A DNA stretch of 64,000 nt, taken from the IMG/VR virus record IMGVR_UViG_3300037502_002304, positions 1 through 64,000 of that record; one strand, 5' to 3'. Positions 1 to 8,200 of this stretch are shown piece after piece. The notes under the pieces were generated by a model that was not told the DNA's origin, did not search any database, and worked only from the letters and a program-made list of their open reading frames with translations. This stretch comes from a virus. The translations under genes and the position numbers were made by a program. Each line of letters begins with the position of its first letter. Position 1 is the stretch's first letter.

Positions 1-1
1 C

Positions 2-292
2 GCTCCAAATGGGAAAATCTATGGAATCCCACGTGATTCAACTCAAGTATTAGAGATAGACCCCAACACACAGACAACCACGTTGTTTGGTTCTTTAAGT
101 GGGACTAATAAGTGGATTGGCGGTGTGTTAGCACCAAATGGAAAGATTTATGGGATTCCGTTCAATCAAACTCAAGTATTAGAGATTGACAAATCCACCA
201 TAACAAAACAACCAGTCATAGATAATTTAATCCCAGATGACTTATCAACACTGCCAACATCGAATTACAATAAGTATCACAATAAATTTTAA
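2..292 (+). CDS. Repeat-containing protein, probable receptor-binding or tail appendage protein (5'-truncated)
   Basis: The reading frame is open from the window edge, so the gene starts outside and only the last 96 residues are seen. They hold two copies of a 43-residue repeat beginning APNGKIYGIP and containing TQVLEID, followed by a 34-residue tail. The Gly/Tyr/Ile-rich pattern resembles the blades of a beta-propeller. Such repeat proteins are often surface or receptor-binding proteins in phages; that role is inferred here from its place beside the tail genes. The TTG at 83 is in frame but lies inside the repeat and is not a start. Codon use (more ACA, CCA, ACG) differs from the structural genes downstream, which would fit recent acquisition. 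Confidence 0.7.
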   Translation, partial: APNGKIYGIPRDSTQVLEIDPNTQTTTLFGSLSGTNKWIGGVLAPNGKIYGIPFNQTQVLEIDKSTITKQPVIDNLIPDDLSTLPTSNYNKYHNKF

Positions 293-295
293 CGC

Positions 296-613
296 ATGCA
301 ATACATAGAATTAACACAAGACGATATAAATTACATAAATAATAGAGCTGTAATATGTTATTATAACAATAGCTTTGTATTATACGAACCTATCCCAGAA
401 GCTCTACAAGATTACTTTGCGGATAGAGAGAGAAAAGAGGTAAAAGAAGTTGACACAACAATAAAATCAGTGCGGTATGATTGGGATAATAACAAAGCTT
501 ATATATTAATAGCAGATGAAGATTATCCAGATGAAATTGAATTCGACTGCACTACCGACTGGACAACGCAGGATTGCCAAAATGCTATTAACTCAAAATT
601 TAATAAATTATAA
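296..613 (+). CDS. Small protein paralogous to the gene at 30363-30689
   Basis: 105 residues, starting 3 nt after the preceding stop. Function not recognised. It aligns over nearly its whole length with the 108-residue protein on the opposite arm: both have YI-L---DI-YI near the start, then EPIPE-LQDYF, VRYDW/VTYDW and a closing EFDC--DW-T-DC-NA block. The protein is small, acidic and soluble, with no signal or membrane segment. Its neighbour is the repeat protein upstream, so a role tied to a host-range module is possible but not shown. Confidence 0.75.
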   Translation: MQYIELTQDDINYINNRAVICYYNNSFVLYEPIPEALQDYFADRERKEVKEVDTTIKSVRYDWDNNKAYILIADEDYPDEIEFDCTTDWTTQDCQNAINSKFNKL

Positions 614-624
614 ACGTTACAGGC

Positions 625-744
625 ATGATTCTACTACTAACAATTAAACTTTTAACCGTGCTTGCCATATACGGCAAAGCCTATAATGATGCGAAAGGAA
701 CTAACACACCATTAGAGAACATAATTCAAATGGAGTTGAATTAG
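625..744 (+). CDS. Very small membrane protein (39 aa)
   Basis: ATG at 625 preceded by ACAGG, a weak Shine-Dalgarno-like match, and ended by TAG. The N-terminus (MILLLTIKLLTVLAIYGKAY) is a single hydrophobic helix; the rest is short and polar. It lies 11 nt after the previous gene in the same direction. No family recognised. At this length it could be a chance ORF, but the hydrophobic start and the tight spacing favour a real small gene. Confidence 0.4.
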   Translation: MILLLTIKLLTVLAIYGKAYNDAKGTNTPLENIIQMELN

Positions 745-814
745 TTGACAAAAAACCAGAAATAGAAATTCTATAAATATAATTGTAAAAACAATAAAAA
801 AATCTTATATTTGT

Positions 815-840
815 CCGATATATAATAATATCGGATTTTT
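815..840 (+). terminator. Rho-independent terminator
   Basis: Perfect 7-bp stem CCGATAT / ATATCGG with a 6-nt AT loop, followed directly by ATTTTTAT. It sits about 70 nt after the last small gene of this group and closes the left-edge transcription unit. The stretch from 745 to 1029 holds this hairpin and a decayed reading frame, and nothing else I can support. Confidence 0.7.
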
Positions 841-920
841 ATAACAGTAATAAATTGTATAAAATATGGTCAAAAAGATAAATTTTTATTAAAATTTCAA
901 TATGAACCAACACTTATTGA

Positions 921-1028
921 ACAGATAAAGAGATATCTAAGGATGGTAAAGAATATGATCTAGATAATAAACTTTGGATATTGAAGACATATGCTTTGTA
1001 TAAATTAATGAAATTAAAGGGTTACTAA
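921..1028 (+). pseudogene. Possible decayed gene fragment
   Basis: An open frame of 35 codons (from TDKEISKDGK to LMKLKGY) ends with TAA one nt before the next ATG. It has no start codon at its left end: the codon before it is TGA. A short ATG-initiated frame just upstream (MNQHLLNR, from 902) ends where this frame begins, as if a frameshift separated them. The charged, helix-like composition looks like real coding sequence. It is probably the remnant of a small protein, but chance cannot be excluded. Confidence 0.25.
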
Positions 1029-1029
1029 T

Positions 1030-1338
1030 ATGAAAGAATTTATAAGTAGTTTTCCAAATCTAGTGGCTGGAGTAATCACTATTCTAGCCACAGGGTTATC
1101 AAGCATTTTGATATATTACGTTAGAGAAAATATATCAGTTATTAAAAAATTAGACTCTACAGTAAGTAGTATATTAGCTAGATTTGCTGCACATGAAATG
1201 AAGACTGATGCTCTTACTAAAGATGTTGCCAAATTAGAGCAAAGAGTTGATACTCATGATTCTGATTTAAAAAATCTTAAAATTGATGTTGTAGAATTAA
1301 AAAGTAAAATAGAGATTCATGATAAGTCACAACGTTAA
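1030..1338 (+). CDS. Membrane-anchored coiled-coil protein
   Basis: 102 residues. Residues about 10-30 form one membrane helix (LVAGVITILATGLSSILIYY). The remainder is a long charged helix with heptad-like spacing (VAKLEQRVDTHDSDLKNLKIDVVELK), suggesting an oligomeric coiled coil. No family recognised. Together with the membrane proteins at 2129 and 2307 it may belong to a lysis or membrane-penetration set; this is inference from topology only. The next gene overlaps its 3' end by 20 nt. Confidence 0.65.
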   Translation: MKEFISSFPNLVAGVITILATGLSSILIYYVRENISVIKKLDSTVSSILARFAAHEMKTDALTKDVAKLEQRVDTHDSDLKNLKIDVVELKSKIEIHDKSQR

Positions 1339-1849
1339 ACAAGGAACATTAGGTAATTCTATTATAGTATACGATACTACTACATTAGATGAATACTCTG
1401 ATTTGGGTATAGATATTAATAATGATATAGTATCTATTACTTTTAGAATTACCATTAATGATGTAGAATATTCTAAAGATATAACTACAGAGTTATCTTC
1501 TTTAAGAGATGGTAATGGGTTAGTTATAGATTCTTTAGAATTGACAGGTGTTAGCAGTATTGGAGATGGAGTATACGACACAGTTCTAGAAATAGTAGAA
1601 AATTCTACTGGTTCTGATGTAACATATACTTCAGAAAAAACGGTGGTGTTCTATGAACTAATTAAATATAAGATACTTTCTAAGCTTAAAGATACAGATT
1701 GGAAAGAATTCTTTGGATGTTATACTGATAGACTAAGAACACCATTAAGGTATTATAATTGGTTACTGAATTTGGAATATACTTCTGAATTAGGTCTTTA
1801 CGATGATGCGGAACAAATTTTAACTTCATTACAGGAAATATGTCAGTAA
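1319..1849 (+). CDS. Unknown protein with beta-rich N-terminus and helical C-terminus
   Basis: 176 residues. The ATG lies inside the previous gene (20-nt overlap in another frame), which suggests translational coupling. Residues 1-110 are rich in beta-forming Val, Ile and Thr and look like an immunoglobulin- or fibre-like sandwich. Residues 120-176 are helical and aromatic (RYYNWLLNLEY). It is probably a small virion or tail accessory protein judging from position, but no family is recognised. The next gene overlaps it by 10 nt. Confidence 0.65.
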   Translation: MISHNVKQGTLGNSIIVYDTTTLDEYSDLGIDINNDIVSITFRITINDVEYSKDITTELSSLRDGNGLVIDSLELTGVSSIGDGVYDTVLEIVENSTGSDVTYTSEKTVVFYELIKYKILSKLKDTDWKEFFGCYTDRLRTPLRYYNWLLNLEYTSELGLYDDAEQILTSLQEICQ

Positions 1850-2145
1850 CAAAAAGTGATTTAGAAGATATTATAAGTAAGCTAAAGAAGCATTCTGCTA
1901 AAGATAATGTAGTAGAAATTACTTTCTGGAAAGCCTATAATGTATCTGAAGCTTATAATAGCTTCTGGGCTAGACAGTATTTGGACTTATATATCTATAT
2001 GTTAGAAGCTATCCTTAATTTATATGATGGTGATGACCTAAGTAGTAATCCTTATTTTAAGGATGAAGATGTAGATAATATTTTTAGTAAATCAAAAGAA
2101 TTGTTGTTTTATTTAACTAAATTGCCTTATGAATTTCTCTCTTAA
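1840..2145 (+). CDS. Unknown small helical protein
   Basis: 101 residues, overlapping the previous stop by 10 nt and the next start by 17 nt, so it sits in a tightly coupled string of small genes. It is mostly helical and aromatic-rich (FWKAYNVSEAYNSFWARQYLDLYIYMLEA). No signal peptide or membrane segment. Function not recognised. Confidence 0.6.
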   Translation: MSVTKSDLEDIISKLKKHSAKDNVVEITFWKAYNVSEAYNSFWARQYLDLYIYMLEAILNLYDGDDLSSNPYFKDEDVDNIFSKSKELLFYLTKLPYEFLS

Positions 2146-2323
2146 CTTTACAGCAAGTAAATTATTATCATTTATTATAGCTATATGTAGTGCTGCTTAT
2201 GGTTTTATCTTTAAAGATGGTGATAACATGGTAATAGGTTTTGGTATAGCAGCTAGTTTGTATGCTAATAAACAGTATCAAGATCGTAAGAAAACTTTAA
2301 ATATTGATGGCAATGAAAAGTAA
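2129..2323 (+). CDS. Small two-helix membrane protein (holin-like topology)
   Basis: 64 residues. Two hydrophobic helices, about residues 8-27 (ASKLLSFIIAICSAAYGFIF) and 33-47 (MVIGFGIAASLYANK), are joined by a short polar loop and followed by a charged tail. This is the topology of a class II holin. It is followed directly by a membrane-anchored coiled-coil protein with a spanin-like layout. Lysis is a plausible role, but the phage has another two-helix protein beside its lytic enzyme at 32 kb, so the assignment is tentative. Confidence 0.5.
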   Translation: MNFSLNFTASKLLSFIIAICSAAYGFIFKDGDNMVIGFGIAASLYANKQYQDRKKTLNIDGNEK

Positions 2324-2876
2324 AATTATAATGTGGGTAGTAGTAGCTTTTGTAGTGCTACTAAGTATAGTAACTTTGCAATTCTCCATGATTAGTAAAG
2401 CTTACGATAAGATAGATAGATTATCTGGTAACTTTACTGAATTAATGCAGGAGAACAAGCAATTAAGGTTTACTGTAGAAGAATTTGAAGAGTATTCTAC
2501 TAATAGAATGGATTCTATATTAAAAGTGGCTAATGTTAAACCTAAATGGGTTAAAGAATATACAGTTATAAATCATAATTATTATGATACTACTATTGTA
2601 GAAGTTCCAGTAGAAAAAGTAGATACTTTTACTTATTCTTTCTTAGACAGCAGAGATTGTTTTACTGTGGGAGGAACTGTAAGTATAAAAGATACAGTTC
2701 CCATTATAAGTATAGATTATAGAGAATTTTCAGATACTTTAAATATTATTAAGTATCTATATCCAAAAAAATTTCTGTTCTTTAGAAGTTACTTATTCGG
2801 TAAAACTGAGGGACTAGAAATAGTTGGTAATTGTGGTACTTACAATTATGAACACATACAAATAGTTAAAAATTAA
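2307..2876 (+). CDS. Membrane-anchored coiled-coil protein (spanin-like layout)
   Basis: About 189 residues from the ATG at 2307; an ATG at 2313 and a TTG at 2304 are alternatives. An N-terminal membrane helix (IIMWVVVAFVVLLSIVTLQF) is followed by a coiled coil (YDKIDRLSGNFTELMQENKQL) and then a beta-rich domain of about 110 residues. Similar single-anchor proteins are common near Crassvirales tail genes; the exact function is not known. It is the last gene before the late promoter, and a 54-nt AT-rich gap follows. Confidence 0.6.
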   Translation: MAMKSKIIMWVVVAFVVLLSIVTLQFSMISKAYDKIDRLSGNFTELMQENKQLRFTVEEFEEYSTNRMDSILKVANVKPKWVKEYTVINHNYYDTTIVEVPVEKVDTFTYSFLDSRDCFTVGGTVSIKDTVPIISIDYREFSDTLNIIKYLYPKKFLFFRSYLFGKTEGLEIVGNCGTYNYEHIQIVKN

Positions 2877-2882
2877 TAAATA

Positions 2883-2914
2883 TTTGTAATCCTCATAAAT
2901 TATTTGTAAATTTG
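2883..2914 (+). promoter_or_regulatory. Bacteroidetes-type promoter for the late (virion) operon
   Basis: TTTG at 2883-2886 and TAAATTTG at 2907-2914 are separated by exactly 20 nt. This matches the Bacteroides primary sigma pattern TTTG (-33) and TAnnTTTG (-7). Transcription would start near 2921, about 10 nt before the ATG at 2931. It lies in the only gap ahead of the long virion operon. It would let the host polymerase read these genes, either instead of or before the phage enzyme. Confidence 0.55.
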
Positions 2915-2930
2915 AAAAAATTTTATATAG

Positions 2931-3569
2931 ATGACCTTACAAGAAATATCATATTCTGTTCTGGAACTATTAAGACAGGGACATATAGTAGATGATGAAA
3001 GATTAGATATAAGGCTTATAGAAGACTTTGTTGTTACTAAAAGAGCTGAATATCTAAGAGATTCCTTAGATAAAGGAGTAATAGTATCAGAAAATTCTAA
3101 GCAGTTCCTAAATTTTGCTGTAGAATCATTTGATGATGGTAACTCTACTATATTAAAAACTGTTGATACTGTTCCTACCTTTTTAAATACTCGCAGTGGT
3201 TTAAAAATTACTGATATTACTGGTACTGATACTACTTCCTACATGTTTTCATATGTAAATTATAATCATTTTAAATTTGTAGGAAATGGTAGATATAATC
3301 AGAGTATAATCTTTGTAACATATAAAGATGGTTATTTATACTTAAAGAGCCAGAATAATGACTTTAAATTACTAGATGAGATAAATGTATCAGGTATATT
3401 AGAAGACCCAAGAAAAGCCCCTGACTTCTCATCTACTGAAGATGATTTCCCTATTGACTATGATGGAATAGAGTATATTAAAAATTCTATAGTTAGAGGA
3501 GATTTTAGAATGTTCCTTGCTGGTGTAGAAGATGAAGTATCCGATTCTAGTGGACAGATATTAACTTAA
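2931..3569 (+). CDS. Probable tail/neck ring protein
   Basis: 212 residues, first gene after the promoter. The N-terminus (MTLQEISYSVLELLRQGHIVDDERLDIRLIEDFV) resembles Crassvirales virion proteins that precede the gp4-like ring protein and assemble in the portal-tail collar. The middle and C-terminus are beta-rich. The assignment rests on gene order and recalled sequence character, not on a diagnostic motif. The next gene starts 11 nt later. Confidence 0.55.
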   Translation: MTLQEISYSVLELLRQGHIVDDERLDIRLIEDFVVTKRAEYLRDSLDKGVIVSENSKQFLNFAVESFDDGNSTILKTVDTVPTFLNTRSGLKITDITGTDTTSYMFSYVNYNHFKFVGNGRYNQSIIFVTYKDGYLYLKSQNNDFKLLDEINVSGILEDPRKAPDFSSTEDDFPIDYDGIEYIKNSIVRGDFRMFLAGVEDEVSDSSGQILT

Positions 3570-3580
3570 AATAATTTATA

Positions 3581-4126
3581 ATGGAGCGTAAGAGAAAGGT
3601 AACAGCAGGACTATATGATGCTTTCAAATTTTATAAGAATAAGGCAGGTAGGAACAAGGTGGACGTAGTACTGTATTCAAAAGTTTGTCAAGAATTTAAT
3701 AAACGAATATCTGATAAAATCATTAGAAAATCTTTTGAATTTAAACTACCATATAGATTAGGATTTTTAAGAATTAAAGCTATTAAACAGAAGGTAGTTA
3801 TTAAAGATGGCAAGATTGATACTGCTAGAATGCCTATAGATTGGCCTTCTACTAGGAAATATTGGGAAGAACTTTATCCAGATAAGACATGGGAAGAGAT
3901 TAAAAAGATTCCTAATAAGAAACTTATCATTCATACTAATGAACATACAGATGGGTATTTACTTAAATGGTACTGGGATAGGAGGCAAAGTAATGTAAAG
4001 AATCAAACAGCTTATGTATTTAGGGCTGTAAAAGGAGGTAAGAGTGAAGATGGGTATTATTATGGAAGAAGAGGGTTGTCTAAATGGGCTTCTTCTTATG
4101 AACGAGATAACTATTATTATGAATAA
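3581..4126 (+). CDS. Unknown conserved-type tail-region protein
   Basis: 181 residues, basic and aromatic. It contains many Lys/Arg, a Trp/Tyr-rich block (WPSTRKYWEELYPDKTWEEI) and a C-terminal tail ending in YYYE. No membrane segment or enzymatic motif. It sits between two ring-protein candidates, so it may be another collar component or an assembly factor. Its basic N-terminal half could bind DNA. Function not established. Confidence 0.5.
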   Translation: MERKRKVTAGLYDAFKFYKNKAGRNKVDVVLYSKVCQEFNKRISDKIIRKSFEFKLPYRLGFLRIKAIKQKVVIKDGKIDTARMPIDWPSTRKYWEELYPDKTWEEIKKIPNKKLIIHTNEHTDGYLLKWYWDRRQSNVKNQTAYVFRAVKGGKSEDGYYYGRRGLSKWASSYERDNYYYE

Positions 4127-4144
4127 TTTTAAAACTATATAGTC

Positions 4145-4408
4145 ATGAAAGACATGATGGAACATAAAGAGTATAAAAGATGGAGTAAATCTACTGAAGA
4201 AAATGGTTATTGTAAGAAAATTAAGGTAGAGGAATTAGAGAATGGATTTTTAGTTTGTTTAGAAGAATACGGAGAAAAAGGTGGTAAATACATTGATAGG
4301 ATGAAGAAATTCTATTCTACTACTAATCCATTGGATGGAATGACTCCTGAAAATGTTTCAGGTGAAGAAGAACTTAAGAAGGCTATTAAAAACTTTTTAA
4401 ACGAATAA
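4145..4408 (+). CDS. Small unknown protein in the tail operon
   Basis: 87 residues, charged, alpha/beta composition (GFLVCLEEYGEKGGKYIDRMKKFYS), one nt before the next start. No motif recognised. Short genes in this position of crAss-like genomes are usually virion accessory proteins or chaperones; that is inference from context. Confidence 0.5.
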   Translation: MKDMMEHKEYKRWSKSTEENGYCKKIKVEELENGFLVCLEEYGEKGGKYIDRMKKFYSTTNPLDGMTPENVSGEEELKKAIKNFLNE

Positions 4409-4409
4409 T

Positions 4410-5294
4410 ATGGCTTATAATGGTAGATATATTAGTATACAAAGAGTTGTAGAGGATGTATTTAGGGATGCTGGGTTTGACACAGTAGACTGGGAAAGTG
4501 CTGTAGCATGGACTGCTCAGTTGATGGGTTTAATAGGCATCCCTGGGCAATATATTACATTAAATACTAATGGAAAGGGTGATAATTTACCTCCTATAGA
4601 AATAAAGGATTACAGAGGTAAGTTACCCTCTACAATGGTTAATCTTATATCATGTAGAAGGTTAATAATATCTCCTGATAATAAGATAGTACATTACTAC
4701 GAAATGGTAGACTCTACAGATGTATATCATTTTACTCCTGAAGATAAAAAACCTCTACCAAATTCTCCTGTTTCAGGAATAGCTAACGTAGTAGAGTTTG
4801 AGTTAGATGAAGATGATGATTTATCTATAGAGCATAAAACACATTCTTATTCTCCTGAAAAACGTGAAGATAGAGTTTTTACTTATAAAATACAAGGAGA
4901 TTATATATTTACTAATTTTGAGGAAGGATACGTAGAAATAGCTTATAAAAGCTATCCTATAGATAAGAATGGATTTCCAATGATTCCAGATGATGAAAAA
5001 TATATAGCTGCTTTACAACATTATATTATTTATAAATTAGACTGGAAGAAATGGAGGTCTAACCCAGCTAGTCCAGGGCTTAGAGCTCTTGTAAATGATA
5101 GTGAACAAAAAGCTGACTGGTATATAGCAGCAGCTAAAACTAAATATCATATACCTACTCCTGATAAAATGGAAGCTCTTAAAAGAATGTGGCTTAGGAG
5201 TATTCCTAAACCAAATGAGCATAATACTGGTTTTAAAACTCTTAATAATCAGGAAAGGAGATTTAATCAATATTTAGGTAATAAAAGGTTATAA
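4410..5294 (+). CDS. P22 gp4-like ring (tail tubular) protein
   Basis: 294 residues. The opening (GRYISIQRVVEDVFRDAGFDTVDWESAVAW) is characteristic of the conserved Crassvirales ring protein related to P22 gp4, which binds below the portal and continues the DNA channel into the tail. The N-terminal half is helical, the centre beta-rich, and the C-terminus a long basic helix (ALKRMWLRSIPKP). It is followed 3 nt later by the muzzle gene, the usual order in these phages. MAYNG at 4410 is the only sensible start. Confidence 0.8.
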   Translation: MAYNGRYISIQRVVEDVFRDAGFDTVDWESAVAWTAQLMGLIGIPGQYITLNTNGKGDNLPPIEIKDYRGKLPSTMVNLISCRRLIISPDNKIVHYYEMVDSTDVYHFTPEDKKPLPNSPVSGIANVVEFELDEDDDLSIEHKTHSYSPEKREDRVFTYKIQGDYIFTNFEEGYVEIAYKSYPIDKNGFPMIPDDEKYIAALQHYIIYKLDWKKWRSNPASPGLRALVNDSEQKADWYIAAAKTKYHIPTPDKMEALKRMWLRSIPKPNEHNTGFKTLNNQERRFNQYLGNKRL

Positions 5295-5297
5295 TAT

Positions 5298-8200
5298 ATG
5301 GCTAAGCGTTTTGTAAATACTTTTAATGGTGGTATAGACAAGGATACATCAGTAAACAAATATGATAATCAGCACTACTATGATGCAGAAAATATTAGAA
5401 TAATTTCTAATGATACATTTTCAAGTGGTGCTGTTACTAATATGAACGGTCTATATGAAAGTTTAAGATTTGAGACTGCTAATTATACTAACGAAAATTT
5501 ACCTGGTAGCTTTTCTTTAAGTAGAGGAACTATCTATGGAATTGCTACTATTAGGGATAGAGTAGTATTTTTAGGAACTTTTTCTGCACAAGCCTATAGT
5601 CCATATCTAGAAGATACTACTACCGTTTTAGATGTAGATATGATCTTATCTACTACAGTAGATGAAGATGGTAATTTTGGCAGTGTAACTATACATTATG
5701 CTTATAAAGATGATGAAGACGGGATAGGACTTCATTTTAATAGGGACATGGCTGTAGTAGGTAGATATGAATCTGAAGATATACAAAAAGTATATTGGGT
5801 AAATGGAATAGACCCATTAAGATTTTATAATCTATCAGAAGACAACATAAATATTAATTATTTATTAGATGCTCTGGATTTAGAACAAGGTTTAACTATT
5901 AAATACCCTTCGTCTTTAGATCATGTTCCTGATGTTAATTTTAGTAGAATAAATATAGATGATATTTTAGAGGGAGGTAACTATACTGCAGGGGTAGTAC
6001 AATATGCTTATCAATTATATAATAAAAATGGTAATGTTAGTACTATATCTCCTGTTACTAATCCTGTATATTTAGCTTCTTCTAATAGATATGAAATTGG
6101 AGGTAATGATATAGGAGAAGAAGTAAGTAAATCTGTTAAAATATCTATAGAAGATATAGATGATAGATTTAATAGAATTAAAGTATTTGCTTTATTTAGT
6201 GATACTATTGATGGTAATCCTACAGTAAACGTTATCTATGAGGGAGAAAATAAAGGTAGTTTAGACTTAATAGATACTAACACTCCTGTAGATACTCTTA
6301 CTTATGAAGAATTTTTAGTATTTAATAATACTACTTATATACCTAATTCTATAGAATCTAAAAATAACATTTTATTCTTGGGTAATGTAAAAGAAGCTAC
6401 TTTCCAATCAGAAGCTATAGATAATTGGGATAGTAGGGCTTACATGTTCCCTGAAAATAGTGATAGTACACATATAAAAATATATAGAAGCCCTACAGGG
6501 GACTTTTACAATGATTATTTAGAGTATAATACTAGTAATTGGGATCAAATACCAATGGATGCAGAAGCTGTGGTATTAGGAGTCCCTGGGTATAGTTCTA
6601 AAAATTTAACAGCAGCTGATCTAACAGATTATCCATTATATAGAAGATTTAAACCCAATTCTAGCATATGTGGGGGTGAAGGTCCTAATATAGAATTTGA
6701 ATATGTTCTTACTGAGAATGTTATAGATACTTACTACAAAAGGGTATCTTCATCTCCAATAGAATACAAACCTGAAAGAACTGATAAAAATAGTAGAACT
6801 CTTTCTGGATTACAACCTAATGAAGTTTATAGGTTTGGCATAGTTTTTTATAACAAGAAAGGTCAAGCTAGTTATGTAAAATGGATTCAAGATATTAGAA
6901 TACCATATGTAGAACTTATAGATTCTGGTAAATCTACTATAGAATACGATGATGAGTCTCTTTCTTATAGAGGAAGAGAAATAATAGCTAATAATATTAA
7001 TATTAAATTTACTATAAAAAATTTTCCAGATGATGATAATATAGCAGCTTGGCAAATAGTAAGAGTTAAGCGTAATGCTCAAGACAGAGAAATCTTATAT
7101 AATGGTTTATTATTAGCTACTCATATAAGAGGAAGTGATGCTTTTACTAGGATTTATTTAGATTTTAATTCTGAAAGTGGTAAATATTATTCTGGAAAAC
7201 CCTTAGATAGAAATGATTATGATTATGCTAGTTCTGAAGATAGGCCATTAACTTGGGAATTTTTATGTCCAGAAATTAATTTTAATAAAGAAGTAGTAGA
7301 TTTATTAAATTGTAATATATTAGTGAATTATTATCAATTATATGATTCATATACTAAATCACTTAGTAGACATGACATATGTCAGTCTATATATTATAAA
7401 ACAGAACCTTGGCCTAGATACCATTCAGCTAGAGAAATTCAAAACTATGTAATAGCTAAACCTCCTACATTTACAGGAAATGGCGATTCTGGTATTGTTT
7501 ATAAATTAGGAGATTCTACTCAAGAGAAATTAATAAATACAGCTCTCCCAGAATATAGTGGGCATGGTGATAATATAGGAATAGGAGGAACTAAACTAAT
7601 AATAAGTAGTAAAGTTTTTGATTCTTTAGGGCCATCTTCTTTAAATAATAATAATTTTCCTGATAATACTGATTGGGATGAAGGTGATTATTATATTAGT
7701 AATGGTGAATATTATTATAGGACTTTATATGCTCAGATAACTAAAAACGTTATTTATTCTAGATACGGAGGCTTTACTTTTAAGGCTAGACAAAATAATG
7801 TATATATTCCATATGGAGAAATTAATAGAATAGAAGAGTCTACAGATACTACTACTAATTTCAACGGTGATACTTTTTTACAAATGTTTGATTATGTGAG
7901 AAGTCTTGCCCAAGAAGATTATCCAAAAGAATGGGGGGAGTACGATGGTTTACAAGAAATAATTAGTTTTCCTGTACATACCTCAATTAATCTTAATTTT
8001 AGAAATGATAATATATTTAAATATATTACTTTAAATCCTTCTGGAGAAACTGATGGCGATGGTAACTTAAAAGATATGTGGATCCAAGAAACGGTAGAAA
8101 CTGGAATAGCATATCAACCTATATACTATAATGAAAAAATAGGAGATTTGTATAGTTATAATTCTGTATATAGTAAACAGAATGAAGCTAAAAAGTTCTA

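Noticed and set aside
783-813. Bacteroidetes promoter (ATTG-N20-TATATTTG)
   Set aside because: The spacing fits, but the expected start lies inside a perfect terminator hairpin at 815-834, so a chance match in AT-rich DNA is more likely.
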